Shown: piece after piece, positions 12,811 through 23,928 of the stretch | Layout of the letters: the number at the start of each line of letters is the position of its first letter | Numbering within the stretch: position 1 is the stretch's first letter | Source of the DNA: Metridium senile | Taxonomy: Eukaryota > Cnidaria > Anthozoa > Actiniaria > Metridiidae | DNA length: 64,000 nucleotides | Direction: 5' to 3' | NCBI GenBank assembly: GCA_949775045.1 | Contig: OX459099.1 | Coordinates: 19,514,741 to 19,578,740 of the forward strand | Made by a program: the position numbers and the translations under genes | The notes under the pieces: generated by a model | What the model saw: the letters and a program-made list of their open reading frames with translations, nothing else | The model's database searches: none | Told to the model about the DNA's origin: nothing

Positions 12811-13229
12811 GAGTACAAACACTAAAAGTGTGCAACATACAGCTATTTCAAAAAACGTAGAATACTGTATACTGCATACTGAATAGTGCATTGCAAGACT
12901 GAAATGCACTCTGGGTCATGTAATATTGTTTAAAGTAAAATAAATGATAATTAGTTATTTTATTCTTAGTGCATTTCATTCAAAACAATATACAAGCTAG
13001 TCACAGGGGGTAATTATTGCTGTATATGTATTATTTACTATGAATCAATGAGACCCACAATGCCCTTTGGTCTTGGAATGCACTATTCAGTATTTAACGT
13101 TTTTTGAAATAGCTGTAAATACCACTAAATACTGCTAAATTATGCAAATTCTTTTGTTCTCTATTGTTTAATCAACACTATTTAGTGGTAAATAGTAAAA
13201 CGTATTGCACACTTTTAGTGTTTGTACTC
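12811..13229. mobile_element. TIR element (GAGT..ACACTA family), TA TSD, 419 bp
   Basis: Begins GAGTACAAACACTAAAAGTG and ends with the inverse CACTTTTAGTGTTTGTACTC, flanked by TA at 12809-12810 and 13230-13231. A second inverted pair, AGCTATTTCAAAAAACGT and its complement, lies inside, as does CATTGCAAGACTGAAATGCA against GGAATGCACTATTCAG. It has no ORF. TA duplication and TIR style fit a non-autonomous Tc1/mariner-like element, which is inference. Confidence 0.85.
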
Positions 13230-13234
13230 TAGTG

Positions 13235-13525
13235 AAACTAATATTGCTCGTATTTAGTGGCTATTAGTCTCTATCAAAGACAAGTAAAGTTTATTTATTT
13301 ATTTATTTATTAACAATATTTATACAGAGGTGCCCAGTTCAGCAAAGCTGGTTTGAATGGGGCTCTGTTTAAAATAAACTTACAGACATAAAAATACAGT
13401 ACTATACAGAAATACAAAAAATAAAGTTACAAGTACTAAGATTAAAACATTTAACATGTAGTATTGCAGGGTTAAATTTTAGCGAGATCTAAAAGTTGTT
13501 TCCTTTTGTATTTTGTACACTGATA
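13235..13525. mobile_element. Decayed MITE copy split by a LINE 3' end
   Basis: GTATTTAGTGGCTATTAGTC...CAAAGACAAGTAAAGTT (13250-13289) and GTTGTTTCCTTTTGTATTTTG (13497 on) are adjacent in the related MITE at 58634-58849 but are separated here. The insert, 13290-13490, starts with (TTTA)n. Its reverse complement runs GAGCCCCATTCAAACC, CAGCTTTGCTGAACTGGGCA, CCTCTGTATAAAT, then (AAAT)n, a layout typical of the 3' end of a CR1/L2-type retroposon on the minus strand. Confidence 0.65.
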
Positions 13526-13722
13526 GAGTAAACACTATACCCATGAAATAAAATCAAATTGCTACTGTGTAATAGTTCTTATTTAGTGGCTATTAGTCAC
13601 TATCAAAGAGAAGTAAAGTTGTAATGAGTTATTGTTTCCTTTTGTATTTGATGTTTCTGGTTGAGTGATACTGACTAAATAGTAACAAAAAAATATATTG
13701 TTATGGTTTCAGTGTTTTAACT
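13526..13722. mobile_element. MITE copy, GAGT/GAGC family, right end degenerate
   Basis: Left end GAGTAAACACTATACCCATG is preceded by TA and followed by the same interior as 15633-15990 and 58634-58849 (GCTACTGTGTAATAGTTCTT, then TAGTCACTATC, then GGTTGAGTGATA). The right end, GGTTTCAGTGTTTTAAC, is recognisable but decayed. Confidence 0.7.
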
Positions 13723-13974
13723 TTTTAAACAGTAAATTAACTTAATTTACACTTTTTTGGCTCGTATTCTATACAAATCACTGTAAGTCACTGCGAGATG
13801 TTGATTGTTTTTACGGCCGATTAAAAAGTCTAATTGATTTGCCTATGGCTAATTATTGTTATGAGAATTCCACTTCATGTTAATGACGAACCTGAGTGTT
13901 GTTTTCTCGCAGAACGATTTCTTGCATCAATAATTTGAACTCACTTTAAGAGTTTTGTTTTGATGCAGAAGTAG

Positions 13975-14136
13975 TTGTGCACAATTACATAAACATGAAA
14001 CAACTTATGAATAGTAGTAGTGTACAATTACATAAACATGAAACAACTTATGAATAGTAGTAGTGTACAATTACATAAACATGAAACAACTTATGAATAG
14101 TAGTAGTGTACAATTACATAAACATGAAACAACTCG
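13975..14136. repeat. Minisatellite, 41-bp unit x 4
   Basis: TACAATTACATAAACATGAA ACAACTTATGAATAGTAGTAG recurs four times with only one or two changes, the last copy reading ACAACTCGTGAATAGCG. It is non-coding and has probably turned over recently. Confidence 0.9.
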
Positions 14137-14139
14137 TGA

Positions 14140-15250
14140 ATAGCGTATCAAAGATATGCCTAATGTTCTGTTGCAATCCCAACCTGTTAAAAAAAGAAAA
14201 AAATCTCGCGCGCTAATCAAAGTCTTTTGTTACTTCTCACCTACAATACCATATATGGTAATGGCATTGTTTTCAAGATTGCATACGGTATTTCGGTCTG
14301 ATACGGAAGCAATAGGTCTTTTCATAGATCTCGTCAATCATCCTCAACCTCGATAGCGCGTAATATATTCTTAATAATATCTATACGAGAGTAGCACTTA
14401 AATCCTAAGATAATATTCCTTAGAATTTGACTAAAGCTCGCGGTTATTTAGAGAATGCATATATTATGAACAATTGAAACACTTAAACATTCTACGACTG
14501 TAGCCAAATTCTTAATATATTTTTCCTTAGAATTTGACTAAAGCTCGCGGTTATTTGAGGGGAATTCTACGGGCTGTAGCCAAATTCTAAAGAATATATT
14601 ACACGCTGACGTTGATCGACGAGAACCGTGGATTGGTTTATTGGAGATATACATGTACACCTTACTGTTAAGCTTACTGACGTATCGTACGGTAGATCTT
14701 TGTCGACTTAAGGGGGAAGGGGAAGGGGGGAGAAGAGAGCTAGGATGTCTGTTTTCTAAGGCCAATTCTTCATTGGAGTAAAGATGGGTGGGTAGTTTAT
14801 ACAACAGGGGAGGTGGCACTAAAATGGAAATTGGGCAGGAGGGAGGAGAGAGAAATCAAACAAGAACGTATAAAAATGAACAGCTGTTATGCTAAGAAAC
14901 TTAAATGAATGAGACCACATTAAAAGATCTGCACAATAAAACTATGGCAAAAAAATGACACAAAACTGCACTAACACCCTCCCCTCCCTCTCCGAAAAAT
15001 CTCAGTGACATCTAAACTTATAACAGAACATGCACTGATAAAATCATTGGCTCGCTCCGTGGTGTAATCGAATTAATAATAGTCGACCACGAGGCGATGG
15101 CTATCTTGGATTAAGTCACTTAAATCCAAACACAATGATTTCACGGGGCGAAGTGCGCAAGATTAAATACGGATTAACTAAAAATAAATATATTTATCAT
15201 ACAACATTTTGTGTTATTCATTTTGTAGACCTTGTCTATGACACCAAGCT
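14140..15250. other. Gene-free stretch; short duplicated block
   Basis: CCTTAGAATTTGACTAAAGC followed by TCGCGGTTATTT occurs at about 14420 and 14523. GCGCGTAATATATTCTTAA at 14355 has a near inverse at about 14590. The interval may be the wreck of a TIR element. The 66-codon ORF at 14156-14356 has no recognisable domain. Confidence 0.45.
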
Positions 15251-15264
15251 CCAAGACTAGATTA

Positions 15265-15692
15265 ACTACTCTATCCCATCTGTAAGGTAAGACAACGATA
15301 TTGTAAATAATGTACCGTCAATGTTATAACGTTGTCCACGTAAAATATCTATCCCATCTGTAAAGTAAGACGACGATGTTGTAAATAATGTGCAGCTAGT
15401 CAATGTTATTAACGTTGCTCACGTAAAATAGAGATTACTGAGCTCTACCAATCAAATGACACGTGATTCTTTGTTTATTTGTTAGACCAAAAACACTATA
15501 TCCATGAAATATTTTCAAGTTGCTACTGTGTAATAGTTCTTATTTAGGGGCTGTTATTAACGTTGCTCACGTAAAATAGAGATTACTGAGCTCTACCAAT
15601 CAAATGACACGTGATTCTGTGTTTATTTGTTAGAGCGAAAACACTATATCCATGAAATGTTTTCAAATTGCTACTGTGTAATAGTTCTTATT
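15265..15692. repeat. Two tandem duplications (about 83 bp x 2 and about 147 bp x 2)
   Basis: CTATCCCATCTGTAA...TAAGACAACG(or GACG)AT...CACGTAAAATA occurs twice at 15265-15428. A second unit, GTTATTAACGTTGCTCACGT through GTTCTTATTTAGGGGCTG, is repeated at 15400-15552 and 15553-15700. The first copy already ends with GGGGCTGTT, the tip of the palindromic element at 15695. This second duplication therefore happened after that element inserted. Confidence 0.8.
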
Positions 15693-15990
15693 TAGGGGCT
15701 GTTTATATGATGGCGAGTTGTCCCTGCTAGCCGGGATAACTCTATTGTTTTGTGTTCCCCGGGGATATGAAGACAATAGAGTTATCCCGGCTAGCAGGGA
15801 CAACTCGCCATCATATAAACAGCTCCTTAGTGGCTATTATTAGTCACTCTCAAAGATAAGTAAAGTTGTAATGAAGTATTGTTTCCCTTTGTATTTAATG
15901 TTTGTGGTTAATTGACTAAATAGTCACTAAATAGAAACTATTAGTTAGTGACTATTTTGTATTTATTTCATGGTTTAAGTGTTTTTGCTC
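15633..15990. mobile_element. TIR element (GAGCGAAAACACTA family), TA TSD, host of a nested element
   Basis: Begins GAGCGAAAACACTATATCCA and ends TTCATGGTTTAAGTGTTTTT then GCTC, flanked by TA on both sides. Interior words are shared with 13526-13722 and 58634-58849. The host sequence GTTCTTATTTAG|TGGCTATTA is interrupted by the palindromic element at 15695-15826. Confidence 0.85.
15695..15826. mobile_element. Palindromic element GGGGCTGTTT, TTA TSD, 132 bp
   Basis: Arms GGGGCTGTTTATATGATGGC... and ...GCCATCATATAAACAGCTCC pair for about 57 bp with two mismatches, leaving a loop of about 18 bp. TTA flanks both ends (15692-15694, 15827-15829), and removing the element plus one TTA restores the host MITE exactly as in its relatives. 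A 3-bp TWA duplication is the signature of PIF/Harbinger elements, so that superfamily is the inferred origin. Confidence 0.85.
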
Positions 15991-16050
15991 TAGTAGAAAA
16001 TTTCAATTTTTAATTGTACATTGAGTAACAGTGAACATGGAATAGAATAA

Positions 16051-16235
16051 ACCAGTTTCATGTTATCTATCACCGCTGTACTATTTGACGTAAGGTCCAT
16101 TTGCACAGGAATAGCCTCAATTCAGAGTAAATTCAAATGTGTTTTCTATTGTTGAGCGATACCATTTTTCCCCCTTCCTTTGCTTGGAATTTGTGATATC
16201 GATTCAGCGGTGCTACATAACGTGAAACTACTGGA
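16051..16235. mobile_element. TIR element (CCAGTTTCATGTTAT family), single-headed copy
   Basis: Begins CCAGTTTCATGTTATCTATC and ends CATAACGTGAAACTACTGG. It shares GTACTATTTGAC, TTTGCACAGGAATAGCCTCA and TGTGTTTTCTATTGTTGAGC with 36937-37306, where the left end is triplicated. Non-coding. Confidence 0.7.
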
Positions 16236-16504
16236 GTGTTATGAAATCTATGTTCACAATTAATGCGACAAGTATCTAGTCTCTAGAACGAACTTATGTT
16301 CGTCACGTCTCTTAGTGATAATGTAATTTTGTTTATCAACGTTAATGACGTTGACTGTATGTAATATTCAATTCGTATTATCTTGTTTATGTCGCCGAGA
16401 AGCTTCGTTATGTCATAATTAATTCAAAATTAGATTAAACCGAGGTCTACTATACTGGCTACTTTGTGTAAGATAAGCAATACTCCAGTTTTGAGTTCTT
16501 TTTG

Positions 16505-17022
16505 CGCACCTTTAGCCTCGATAGCATGTGACATATTCTTTTGTATTTAGTACAGCTTGTGGCGAGGCAAGTTCTTAATCTTTTGTATTTAGTACAGCCT
16601 GTAATAAGGCAAGTTATTCGTTGCACAGCCTAAGCCTTGATAGCATGTGATATATTCTTTTGTATTTAGTACAGCCTGTGGTAAGGCAAGTTCTTCATTG
16701 CGCAGCCTAAGCCTTGATAGAATGTGATATATTCTTTTGTATTTAGTACAGCCTGTGGTAAAGCAAGTTCTTTATTGCGCAGCCTTAGTCTTGTTAGCAT
16801 GTGATATATTCTTTTGTTTTTAGTACAGCCTGTGGTAAGGCAAGTTCTTCATTGCGCAGCCTAAGCCTTGATAGCATGTGATATATTCTTTTGTATTTAG
16901 TACAGCCTGTGGTAAGGCAAGTTCTTTATTGCGCAGCCTAAGCATCGATAGCATGTGATATATTCTTTTGTGTTTAGTACAGCCCGTGGTAAGGCAAGTT
17001 CTTCATTGCGCAGCCTAAAACT
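16505..17022. repeat. Tandem repeat, about 102-bp unit x 5-6
   Basis: The unit CTTGATAGCATGTGATATAT, TCTTTTGTATTTAGTACAGC, CTGTGGTAAGGCAAGTTCTT, CATTGCGCAGCCTAAG recurs with a few percent divergence. A dispersed, more diverged piece lies at 58462-58520 (GAGCATGCGATATATTCGTT then TGTATTTAGTCAGACTG). Non-coding. Confidence 0.9.
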
Positions 17023-17154
17023 TGATATCTGTACTAGTTTACCTATATTAAGGTTGTTCAATAAAGAAGTGTATGTCAGTGACCTTGTTAACGACGCCAT
17101 CTTACTCACATCGTTATTAAAAAGTAGATTAACCGGCTAAATATATCATGTTAA

Positions 17155-17870
17155 TTAGCTACTATAGATGTCACTGATGTGTGTGAATGATTATCAATAC
17201 TAGAGTAGCAAGACAGTACTTTATCAAGACTAGGTGACTTTGTTTACGATACAAAGCTTTCTTGTAGCATCTTTAATTCAAAAGTATATTAAACTTAAAC
17301 TCTATTTATCTAGCTCTATGTCATGTGTGTGAGACATACTAGAATAGCAAGACGGTCCTTTATCAAGATTAGGTGACTTTGTTTACGACGCAAATTTAAG
17401 CTTTCTTACAGCATCTCTAATTCAAAAGTAGATTAAACTTTTAAGTTTAGAAACTCTATCTTGTTAAACTATGTACATGTCAAGTGTGTGAGACATACTA
17501 GAGTAGCAAGACGGTCCTTTATCAAGACTAGGTGACTTTGTTTACGACGCAAAGCTTTCTCGTCACAGCATCTCTAATTCAAAAATAGATTAAACTTTTA
17601 AGTTTAAAAACTCTATCTTGTTAATCTATGTCATGTGTGTGAGACATACTAGAGTAGCAAGACAGTCCTTTATCAAGACTAGATGACCTTGTTTACGACG
17701 CAAAGCTTTCTAACAACATCTTTAATTCAAAAGTAGACTAAACTTATACTCTATCTTGTTAATCTATGCCATGTGTGTGAGACATTAGCAAAACTGGAGT
17801 AGCAAGACAGTCCTTTATCAAGACTAGGTGACCTTGTTAACGACTCGAAGCTTTCTCACAGTAAGTCTTT
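17155..17870. repeat. Tandem repeat, about 150-bp unit x 5
   Basis: ATCAAGACTAGGTGACTTTG, TTTACGACGCAAAGCTTTCT, AATTCAAAAGTAGATTAAAC and GTGTGTGAGACATACTAGAG recur in order five times with moderate divergence and small indels. I see no ORF conservation. Confidence 0.9.
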
Positions 17871-17922
17871 ATTTAAGCGAGGGTATAACATGAACTAGTG
17901 TAAAATCACTTATAAACTTGTG

Positions 17923-18307
17923 GCGCCATTTTGAAAGGTAGCCTGGCCTTTGCATCAAAGCAAGATGAACGGTGAGCTTGCAATGCTAGAAACACTTTGG
18001 ATAACTAACTATATATGTCTCTATCATGCTAGAAACACTTTGGATAACTAACTATATATGTCTCTATCATTACAATGCTAGAAACACTTTGGATAACTAA
18101 CTATATATGTCTCTATCATGCTAGAAACGCTTTGGATAACTAACTATATATGTCTCTATCATGCTAGAAACACTTAAGATAACTAACTATATATGTCTCT
18201 ATCATGCTATAGAAACAGTTTGGATAACTAACTATATGCATCTATCATTGCAAGCTCACCTTTCATCTCACTTCGATGCAAAGGCACGGCTACCTTTCAA
18301 AACAGCG
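17923..18307. mobile_element. TIR element with internal 47-bp tandem repeats
   Basis: The ends GCGCCATTTTGAAAGGTAGC and GCTACCTTTCAAAACAGCGC are inverted, and the match continues inward for about 55 bp (CTTTGCATC, GGTGAGCTTGCAATG). The interior is six copies of CTAGAAACACTTTGGATAAC plus TAACTATATATGTCTCTATCATG. The tandem array is confined between the TIRs, so it probably expanded inside the element. Confidence 0.8.
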
Positions 18308-18519
18308 CAGGGAGCTGTAAAGGGGACTATTTACAAATAACCTTTTCAATGATATTTAGATTAGGCTCGCAATGCAATATCTATCTATTTTACATTTCAT
18401 ATATTGAAAAAAACTTGTTCTGCACAGGAAAGGGTTTTTGTTGGTTAGTTTTGTCAAAACAATGTTAACGAAACAATTCAATTTAATCCGTTTTCTTGTT
18501 ATAACCGAATATTAATCAA

Positions 18520-18765
18520 GGTGTATGAAAACAGTTGTATAATACAACATTACGATTATTCAATTGATATCTTGTTTTGACGCTGAGTTTTTTGTTTAAC
18601 CATGTAGCAGTGTTTATGAAAACGGTTGTATAATACAACATTACGTTTATTCAATTGACATGACCTTGTTAGCAGCATTTATGACAACGGTTGTATTATA
18701 CAACATTACGATTATTCAATTGATATGACCTTGTTTTGACGCTGAGCTTTTTGTTTAATTCACAA
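18520..18765. repeat. Tandem repeat, about 90-bp unit x 3
   Basis: ACGGTTGTATAATACAACAT, TACGATTATTCAATTGATAT and CTTGTTTTGACGCTGAG recur three times, each with its own small palindrome (GTTGTATAATACAAC). Non-coding. Confidence 0.8.
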
Positions 18766-18919
18766 GACGTGCAGAAATCCCGTCTCGTCTTACTATGATT
18801 AGATATATAAAAGCCTCCTCATACATCTCGTAACCTCCTACAGCGTATTAATTATTTACACAGCATGTTTTAATGCATGTTGGTTATACATAGGTTTATA
18901 ATAGCTATTTTCGGTTCCA

Positions 18920-19790
18920 TTCTCTTCCTTTCTTTTCCTTTCCTTTCCTTGAGATCCTTTGCTTTTTTTCATTTCCCTTCCTTTCTAGATCTTTTCATTT
19001 CCTTTTCATTGAGTTCCTTTGCTTTTTTTTCATTTCCCTTCCTTTCTAGATCTTTTCCTTTCCTTTCCATTGAGTTCCTTTGCTTTTTTTCATTTCCCTT
19101 CCTTTCTAGATCTTTTCATTTCCTTTTCATTGAGTTCCTTTGCTTTCTTTTCATTTCCCGTCCTTTGTAGATCTTTTTCCTAGTTTCCGGCTTTCTTTTC
19201 CTATTGGTCTACCTTCTTAATCATTTCCTTTCCTTTCCTGGCCCTTCCATTCACTTCCTTTCTCTTCCCTTTCATTTTCCTTTCCTTTTCTTTCCTTTCC
19301 TTTCCTTTCCTGGCCCTTCCATTCACTTCTTTTCCCTTCCCTTTCATTTTCCTTTCCTTTTCTTTCCTTTCCTTTCCTGGCCCTTCCATTCACTTCCTTT
19401 CCCTTCCCTTTCATTTTCCTTTTCTTTCCTTTCCTTTCCTTTCCTTTCCTTTCCTTTCCTTTCCTTTCCTTTCCTTTCCTTTCCTTTCCTTTCCTTTCCT
19501 TTCCTTTCCTTTCCTTTCCTTTCCTTTCCTTTCCTGGCCCTTCCATTCACTTCCTTTCCCTTCCCTTTCATTTTCCTTTCCTTTCCTTTCCTTTCCTTTC
19601 CTTTCCTGGCCCTTCCATTCACTTCCTTTCCCTTCCCTTTCATTTTCCTTTCCTTTCCTTTCCTTTCCTTTCCTTTTCTTTCCTTTCCTTTCCTTTCCTT
19701 TCCTTTCCTTTTCTTTCCTTTCCTTTCCTTTCCTTTCCTTTCCTTCCTTTCCTTTTCTTTCCTTCCTTTTCTTTCCTTTCCTTTCACATT
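18920..19790. repeat. (CCTTT)n pyrimidine microsatellite with higher-order spacers
   Basis: An almost pure TTTCC tract on the + strand. It is punctuated at irregular spacing by GGCCCTTCCATTCACTTCC, TTTCCCTTCCCTTTCATTTT and, to the left, TAGATCTTTTC...GAGTTCCTTTGC units. This 870-bp one-sided polypyrimidine run is the source of the 290-codon Phe/Pro/Ser-rich and the Lys/Glu/Arg-rich open frames, which I do not consider genes. Confidence 0.95.
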
Positions 19791-19895
19791 TCTGTTTTTT
19801 CTATTCTTTTCCTTGTCTTTCCCTTTCATCTTTTTTTTCATTTCTGTCAGTCTTAACGTATACTATTCAGTTTTAGTTTGCTTTTTATTTCTTTA

Positions 19896-20057
<162 letters not shown>

Positions 20058-20442
20058 CCAAATCAAACAACACTAAATTACTACTTATAGTTTTTCCGAT
20101 TGATTGGATAACTTATTATGTCTAATTCTAATAATTTGATTTTCTTATTTTCTTGTCAGGTGTAATAATAATTTTTTTGGATTAATTAAAAAGAGACACC
20201 AAACAATTTTATTTTATCAATGGCCTTCTAATTGCTTATTTCCTAAATGAATTATCAATTGTATTAATATTATATTAAATTATTTTTCATATAGGTTTTA
20301 ACTCGACGTTTCGACGCCATCAGGCGTCATTTTCAAGAGTGAATATTTATTGCAAGTGAACGATAAATAAGTACAAATTTGAATAAAATTGACCTCCTTG
20401 GATTTGTAAGAAATTATTTTAATTAATAAATTATATTTCTAC

Positions 20443-20547
<105 letters not shown>

Positions 20548-20829
20548 TTAATAATAATTTATTACTTGCATCAAGGCGCAAATACGTCACTGTATAAGAA
20601 GATTTCATTAAAGCTACTTGAGATCTTGAGGTAATTATTTAAACCAAACTAGAAGTATAAGCACTATAAGTCCTATAAGTCTAAGTACATGGCTACTGAC
20701 CGGACGGCGTATCGCTTCCGGCAAATCGCTAAAGGATATATCACACACAGTAGTCATTTATCATGACACTAATGGTGATTATGGTGTAGTTCATCCGCAC
20801 TGGGTTTGTTTATTGCAATTTTTTGAGAG

Positions 20830-21300
20830 AAATCTGAAAGAATAGAAAGATCGAACTCATGATCAGAGTGAAAAGAATGTTCGAGTGAATGATCGTATGA
20901 GTGATTGAATGATTGATCAAAAAAGAACGTTCGACTGAATGATCGAATGATCTATAGAAAGAAACATTGAAAAGAACATTGTGATCGAATGAAAAGAACG
21001 TAATTGGAATGAATGATCGAATGAGTGATTGAATGAGTGATTGAGCAAAAGAGAACGTTCGAATGAATGATCGAATGATCTATTGAAAGAAAAATAACGT
21101 AAACATTGAAAAGAACATTGTGATCGAATGAAAAGAACTTTGGAATGAATGATCGAATGAGTGATTGAATGAGTGATTGATCAGAAAAGAACGTTCGAAT
21201 GAATGATCGAATGATCTATTGAAAGAAAACTATCGTAAACATTGAAAAGAACATTGTGATCGAATGAAAAGAACGTTGGAATGAATGATCGAATTAAAAA
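20830..21300. repeat. Tandem repeat, about 120-bp unit x 3-4, built on GAATGATC words
   Basis: GAATGATCGAATGAGTGATT, GAACGTTCGAATGAATGATC, GATCTATTGAAAGAAA and GAACATTGTGATCGAATGAA recur in order. The larger unit is itself made of GAAT/GATC sub-repeats. Non-coding. Confidence 0.85.
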
Positions 21301-21696
21301 ACGATAGCCTCGTATTTGATTGATTGAGGCACGAAATGAGCAACTGAATGAAAACTTCAATCGAATAATTGATCGTCAAATAGAAACTGTAATCTAATCA
21401 ATAGTGGAATGAAAACTACAACCGAATCAATTAACGGCTAAAAAGAGGATGGAATGAATGATCAATGTTGGAGAAAGACGAACCTCTACAAGGTACTAAA
21501 AAGTGTATCTAACTGTAAATATATTTATACTGCATTTGCACCATGGAAATTTATCTGTATTATAGAATTTAATTTGATGTTTTGTTATTTCTATTTAATG
21601 TTTTCGTTTATTTTAAATCCAATTGGCATGTCGATTACACAACACATTGTGCATCGAATCGAATATACACCTATTGCAAAAATCGTTGTCGCAAAC

Positions 21697-21765
21697 AAAG
21701 CCACGCTCCACACTCTGAAGCCTGCAAAGGGTGTCGGTATTTCTTCTTTTGTTATCAATTCATTC
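21697..21765 (+). repeat. Repeat piece, inverted partner at 24145-24215
   Basis: CACACTCTGAAGCCTGCAAA then GGGTGTCGGTATT on the + strand matches the reverse complement of 24145-24215 (ACACCCTTAGCAGGCTTCAT in + orientation). The two lie on either side of the LINE/MITE/fold-back cluster, so an inverted pair encloses about 2.4 kb. In both copies the frame reads HT(L/M)KPAKGVG, hinting at a shared coding ancestor, but I cannot name it. Confidence 0.55.
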
Positions 21766-21766
21766 A

Positions 21767-23090
21767 TAACAATAATAATATAATACATTTCTTATATAGC
21801 GCGCCCCATAAAATCTCGGTGGGCTTTACAAAAATAACACGAAAAATAAAAATTGCTATGAGTCAAAAAGAAATGTTTTTAGTTTGTTTTTGAAGGAGGA
21901 TAACAGTTTAATGTTCCTGAGATCAGCAGGCAAAGTGTTCTAAAGAGAGGCAGCAGCAACAGAGAAAGATTGAGCACCATAGGTTTCAGTTCGGTAAGAT
22001 GGCAGTTGAAGAAGCAGGCCAGAAGAGGTTGAACGAAGGTTACGAGCCGGACGACGTATTTCTAGTAGATTAGTAAGGTAGAAGGGAGCCATTCCATTAA
22101 GAGCTTTAAAGGTCATAGTGATTATTTTAAAACAAATTCTTTTTCTAATAGGGAGCCAGTGCAGATTGCGAATTATAGGAGTAATGTGTTCATGTTTTTG
22201 ACTCCTTGACTCTCATGATTCTTGCAGCGGAGTTGAGTATACGTTGAAGTTTGTTTGTGTGTTTCTTAGGGTGACAAAAGCGTGTATAAGCCGGTTTCTT
22301 CGTTGACCGCTCGTCCAAATAGTTCCTGATTTTACCAATGTTACGAATAGAAAAAGAAGCGGATTTACATATATTGTTGATGTGAGTGGTCATATTAAGA
22401 TGATTGTCCAGAACAATTCCAAGTTCACAAACTTCTATTTGTGGTTTAAAGGCCCGTGCAAACGCACGCAACATTGTTGGCCAACATCACGCAACATTGT
22501 TGGGCCCAACATGTTGCGAGCGTTTGCACACCATGTTGCGTGTTGTTGCGTGTTGCTGCAACATGTTGGATGTTGTTGGATGTTGTTGGATGAAGTTTGA
22601 AACTGGTCAAACTTCAGAGCCAACAAGTCCCAACATTTCTTTTGTTTCGCAGTCATCCAAGCGTAGCCCAACAATGTTGCGTTCGTTTGCACAGCACATC
22701 CAACAATGTTGCGCTGGTGGCCCATCGTTATCATAGGGAAATATCAGCAAAATCAAACTAAAATGGAATTTTTCCATAAGAAAATACAATAAAAAATTCA
22801 AAAAAATTTAAAGACAAAAAAAAAAAATGAAAAAAAAATTCAAAAGAAAAATATGTATCGCTTAGAAAAAGCAAATATAAACAAATAAAATAAAAAACAT
22901 TAAAAAACGTTTGCACACACCCTTCAATATCGCGAAAAAATCTGACAACAATGTTGGCCCAACAATGTTGGATGTTGTTGCGTGCGTTTGCACGGGCCTT
23001 TAGTGTCGCAAACTTGGATAGTAGCAGTAGGGTTAGTGTGAATAAATTCAGTGTTGCATGCGAGAAAGTTTTGATGATACCAATTGATAC
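21767..23090 (-). pseudogene. CR1/L2-like LINE, C-terminal reverse transcriptase region, broken
   Basis: Read on the minus strand, 23075-23003 continued at 22446-22200 encodes a stretch with ELGIVLDNHLNM, HINNICKSASF, IRNIGKIRNYL and LQRILNSAARI, the pattern of the reverse transcriptase C-terminus in CR1/L2/Jockey-type LINEs. The adjacent 22195-21856 gives HWLPIRKRICFKI, FKALNGMAPFYLTNLL, NLRS and LPADLRNI...FKNKLKTFLF, the usual C-terminal tail of those elements. Damage includes a deletion or frameshift around ERSTKK, a frame break at VKESKT, and a TAG where W is expected in SL*NTLP. The 3' end (21767-21855) has AATAATAATATAA next to it, a typical short-repeat tail. It is 5' truncated. The clade is inferred from motifs. 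Confidence 0.8.
22449..23000. mobile_element. TIR element (AAGGCCCGTGCAAACG), TA TSD, inserted in the LINE, 552 bp
   Basis: Ends AAGGCCCGTGCAAACGCACG and CGTGCGTTTGCACGGGCCTT are perfect inverses, flanked by TA (22447-22448, 23001-23002). Removing the element plus one TA rejoins the LINE reading frame across the site (VCDTK then PQIEVCELG), so the insertion is proven by an occupied target. The left half is dense in CAACATGTTG/CAACATTGTTG words in both orientations, giving many internal hairpins. No ORF. TIR style resembles 45237-45679. Confidence 0.88.
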
Positions 23091-23137
23091 CAATTCGTAG
23101 CATATTATGGATGGACGTGTTTGTGTTTATATATGAC

Positions 23138-23928
23138 TAGCCTGCGTAGCTCGGCCCTAGGGAGAAAGGAGCGGAGGGGGATTGGGGAGAGGAAGGGAAG
23201 AAGGGAGGGCCTGCAGCGAAGACCCTTGATTTTCCATAATTTTGCGCACGGATTCCGTGCGCGAAATTCCCATTGGTCGAGAGCGACCAGGTGAAATCTC
23301 ATTGGCTGTTGTTAGCTATATTGTGACATGTCAATATTGAACAGACCAACGGTAGCTTGAGCTGTAACGAGTAGCTCTAATTACAAACGGCTATTTCAGG
23401 CAAGTGAGATCAAGAAATTTCGATCTATAACATATCTAATATCTAAAAGCAAAACCTTGGCATCAGAAGTTCAAAACTGATAAATATTTTTGGTTTATTT
23501 CACATTGGGTAAGGTGAATACGCTTTCTGACTGAATAAAGCAAGATATGCTGCATTGTTTACTTGACCTTTGAAGGTCATGTAAAATAGACTTGATTTCC
23601 GTTTGTGAAGTAAACACGCTTATTTCTTTTGAGTTTTGAGCTTTGGAACTTTATTAGACAAGTTTATAATGATAATTTTGATTCTGAAAATTTGGGACAC
23701 ACATATAATAGTAATATATTTTGAAATACGAAGTTTTTATGTTAGGAAACACTAGTAATGGAGGTGACAATTATGACAGCTAAACCAGACAACAAACAGG
23801 CTAGGAAGAGGGCGTAATGGAAAATCAAGGGTCTTCGCTGCAGGCCCTCCCTTCTTCCCTTCCTCTCCCCATCCCCCTCCGTCCCCTTTTCCCCCTCTCC
23901 CCACCCCCAGGGCCAGCTACGCAGGCTA
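23138..23928. mobile_element. Fold-back element FB2 (TAGCCTG family), 791 bp, 9-bp TSD
   Basis: Starts TAGCCTGCGTAGCTCGGCCC and ends GGGCCAGCTACGCAGGCTA. The arms are inverted for about 100 bp, through purine-rich GGGAGGGCCTGCAGCGAAGA and CCCTTGATTTTCC. A perfect 9-bp TSD ATATATGAC lies at 23129-23137 and 23929-23937. The centre of about 580 bp is AT-rich with no ORF I recognise. It is the longest family member here and the best candidate for a deletion derivative of an autonomous element. Confidence 0.88.

Noticed and set aside
14156..14356. 66-codon ORF
   Set aside because: No recognisable homology, and it borders repeat debris. Not supported as a gene.
16505..17870. Regular direct repeats as a CRISPR array
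   Set aside because: The whole unit is repeated, with no short identical repeats separated by unique spacers of fixed length, and the genome is eukaryotic.
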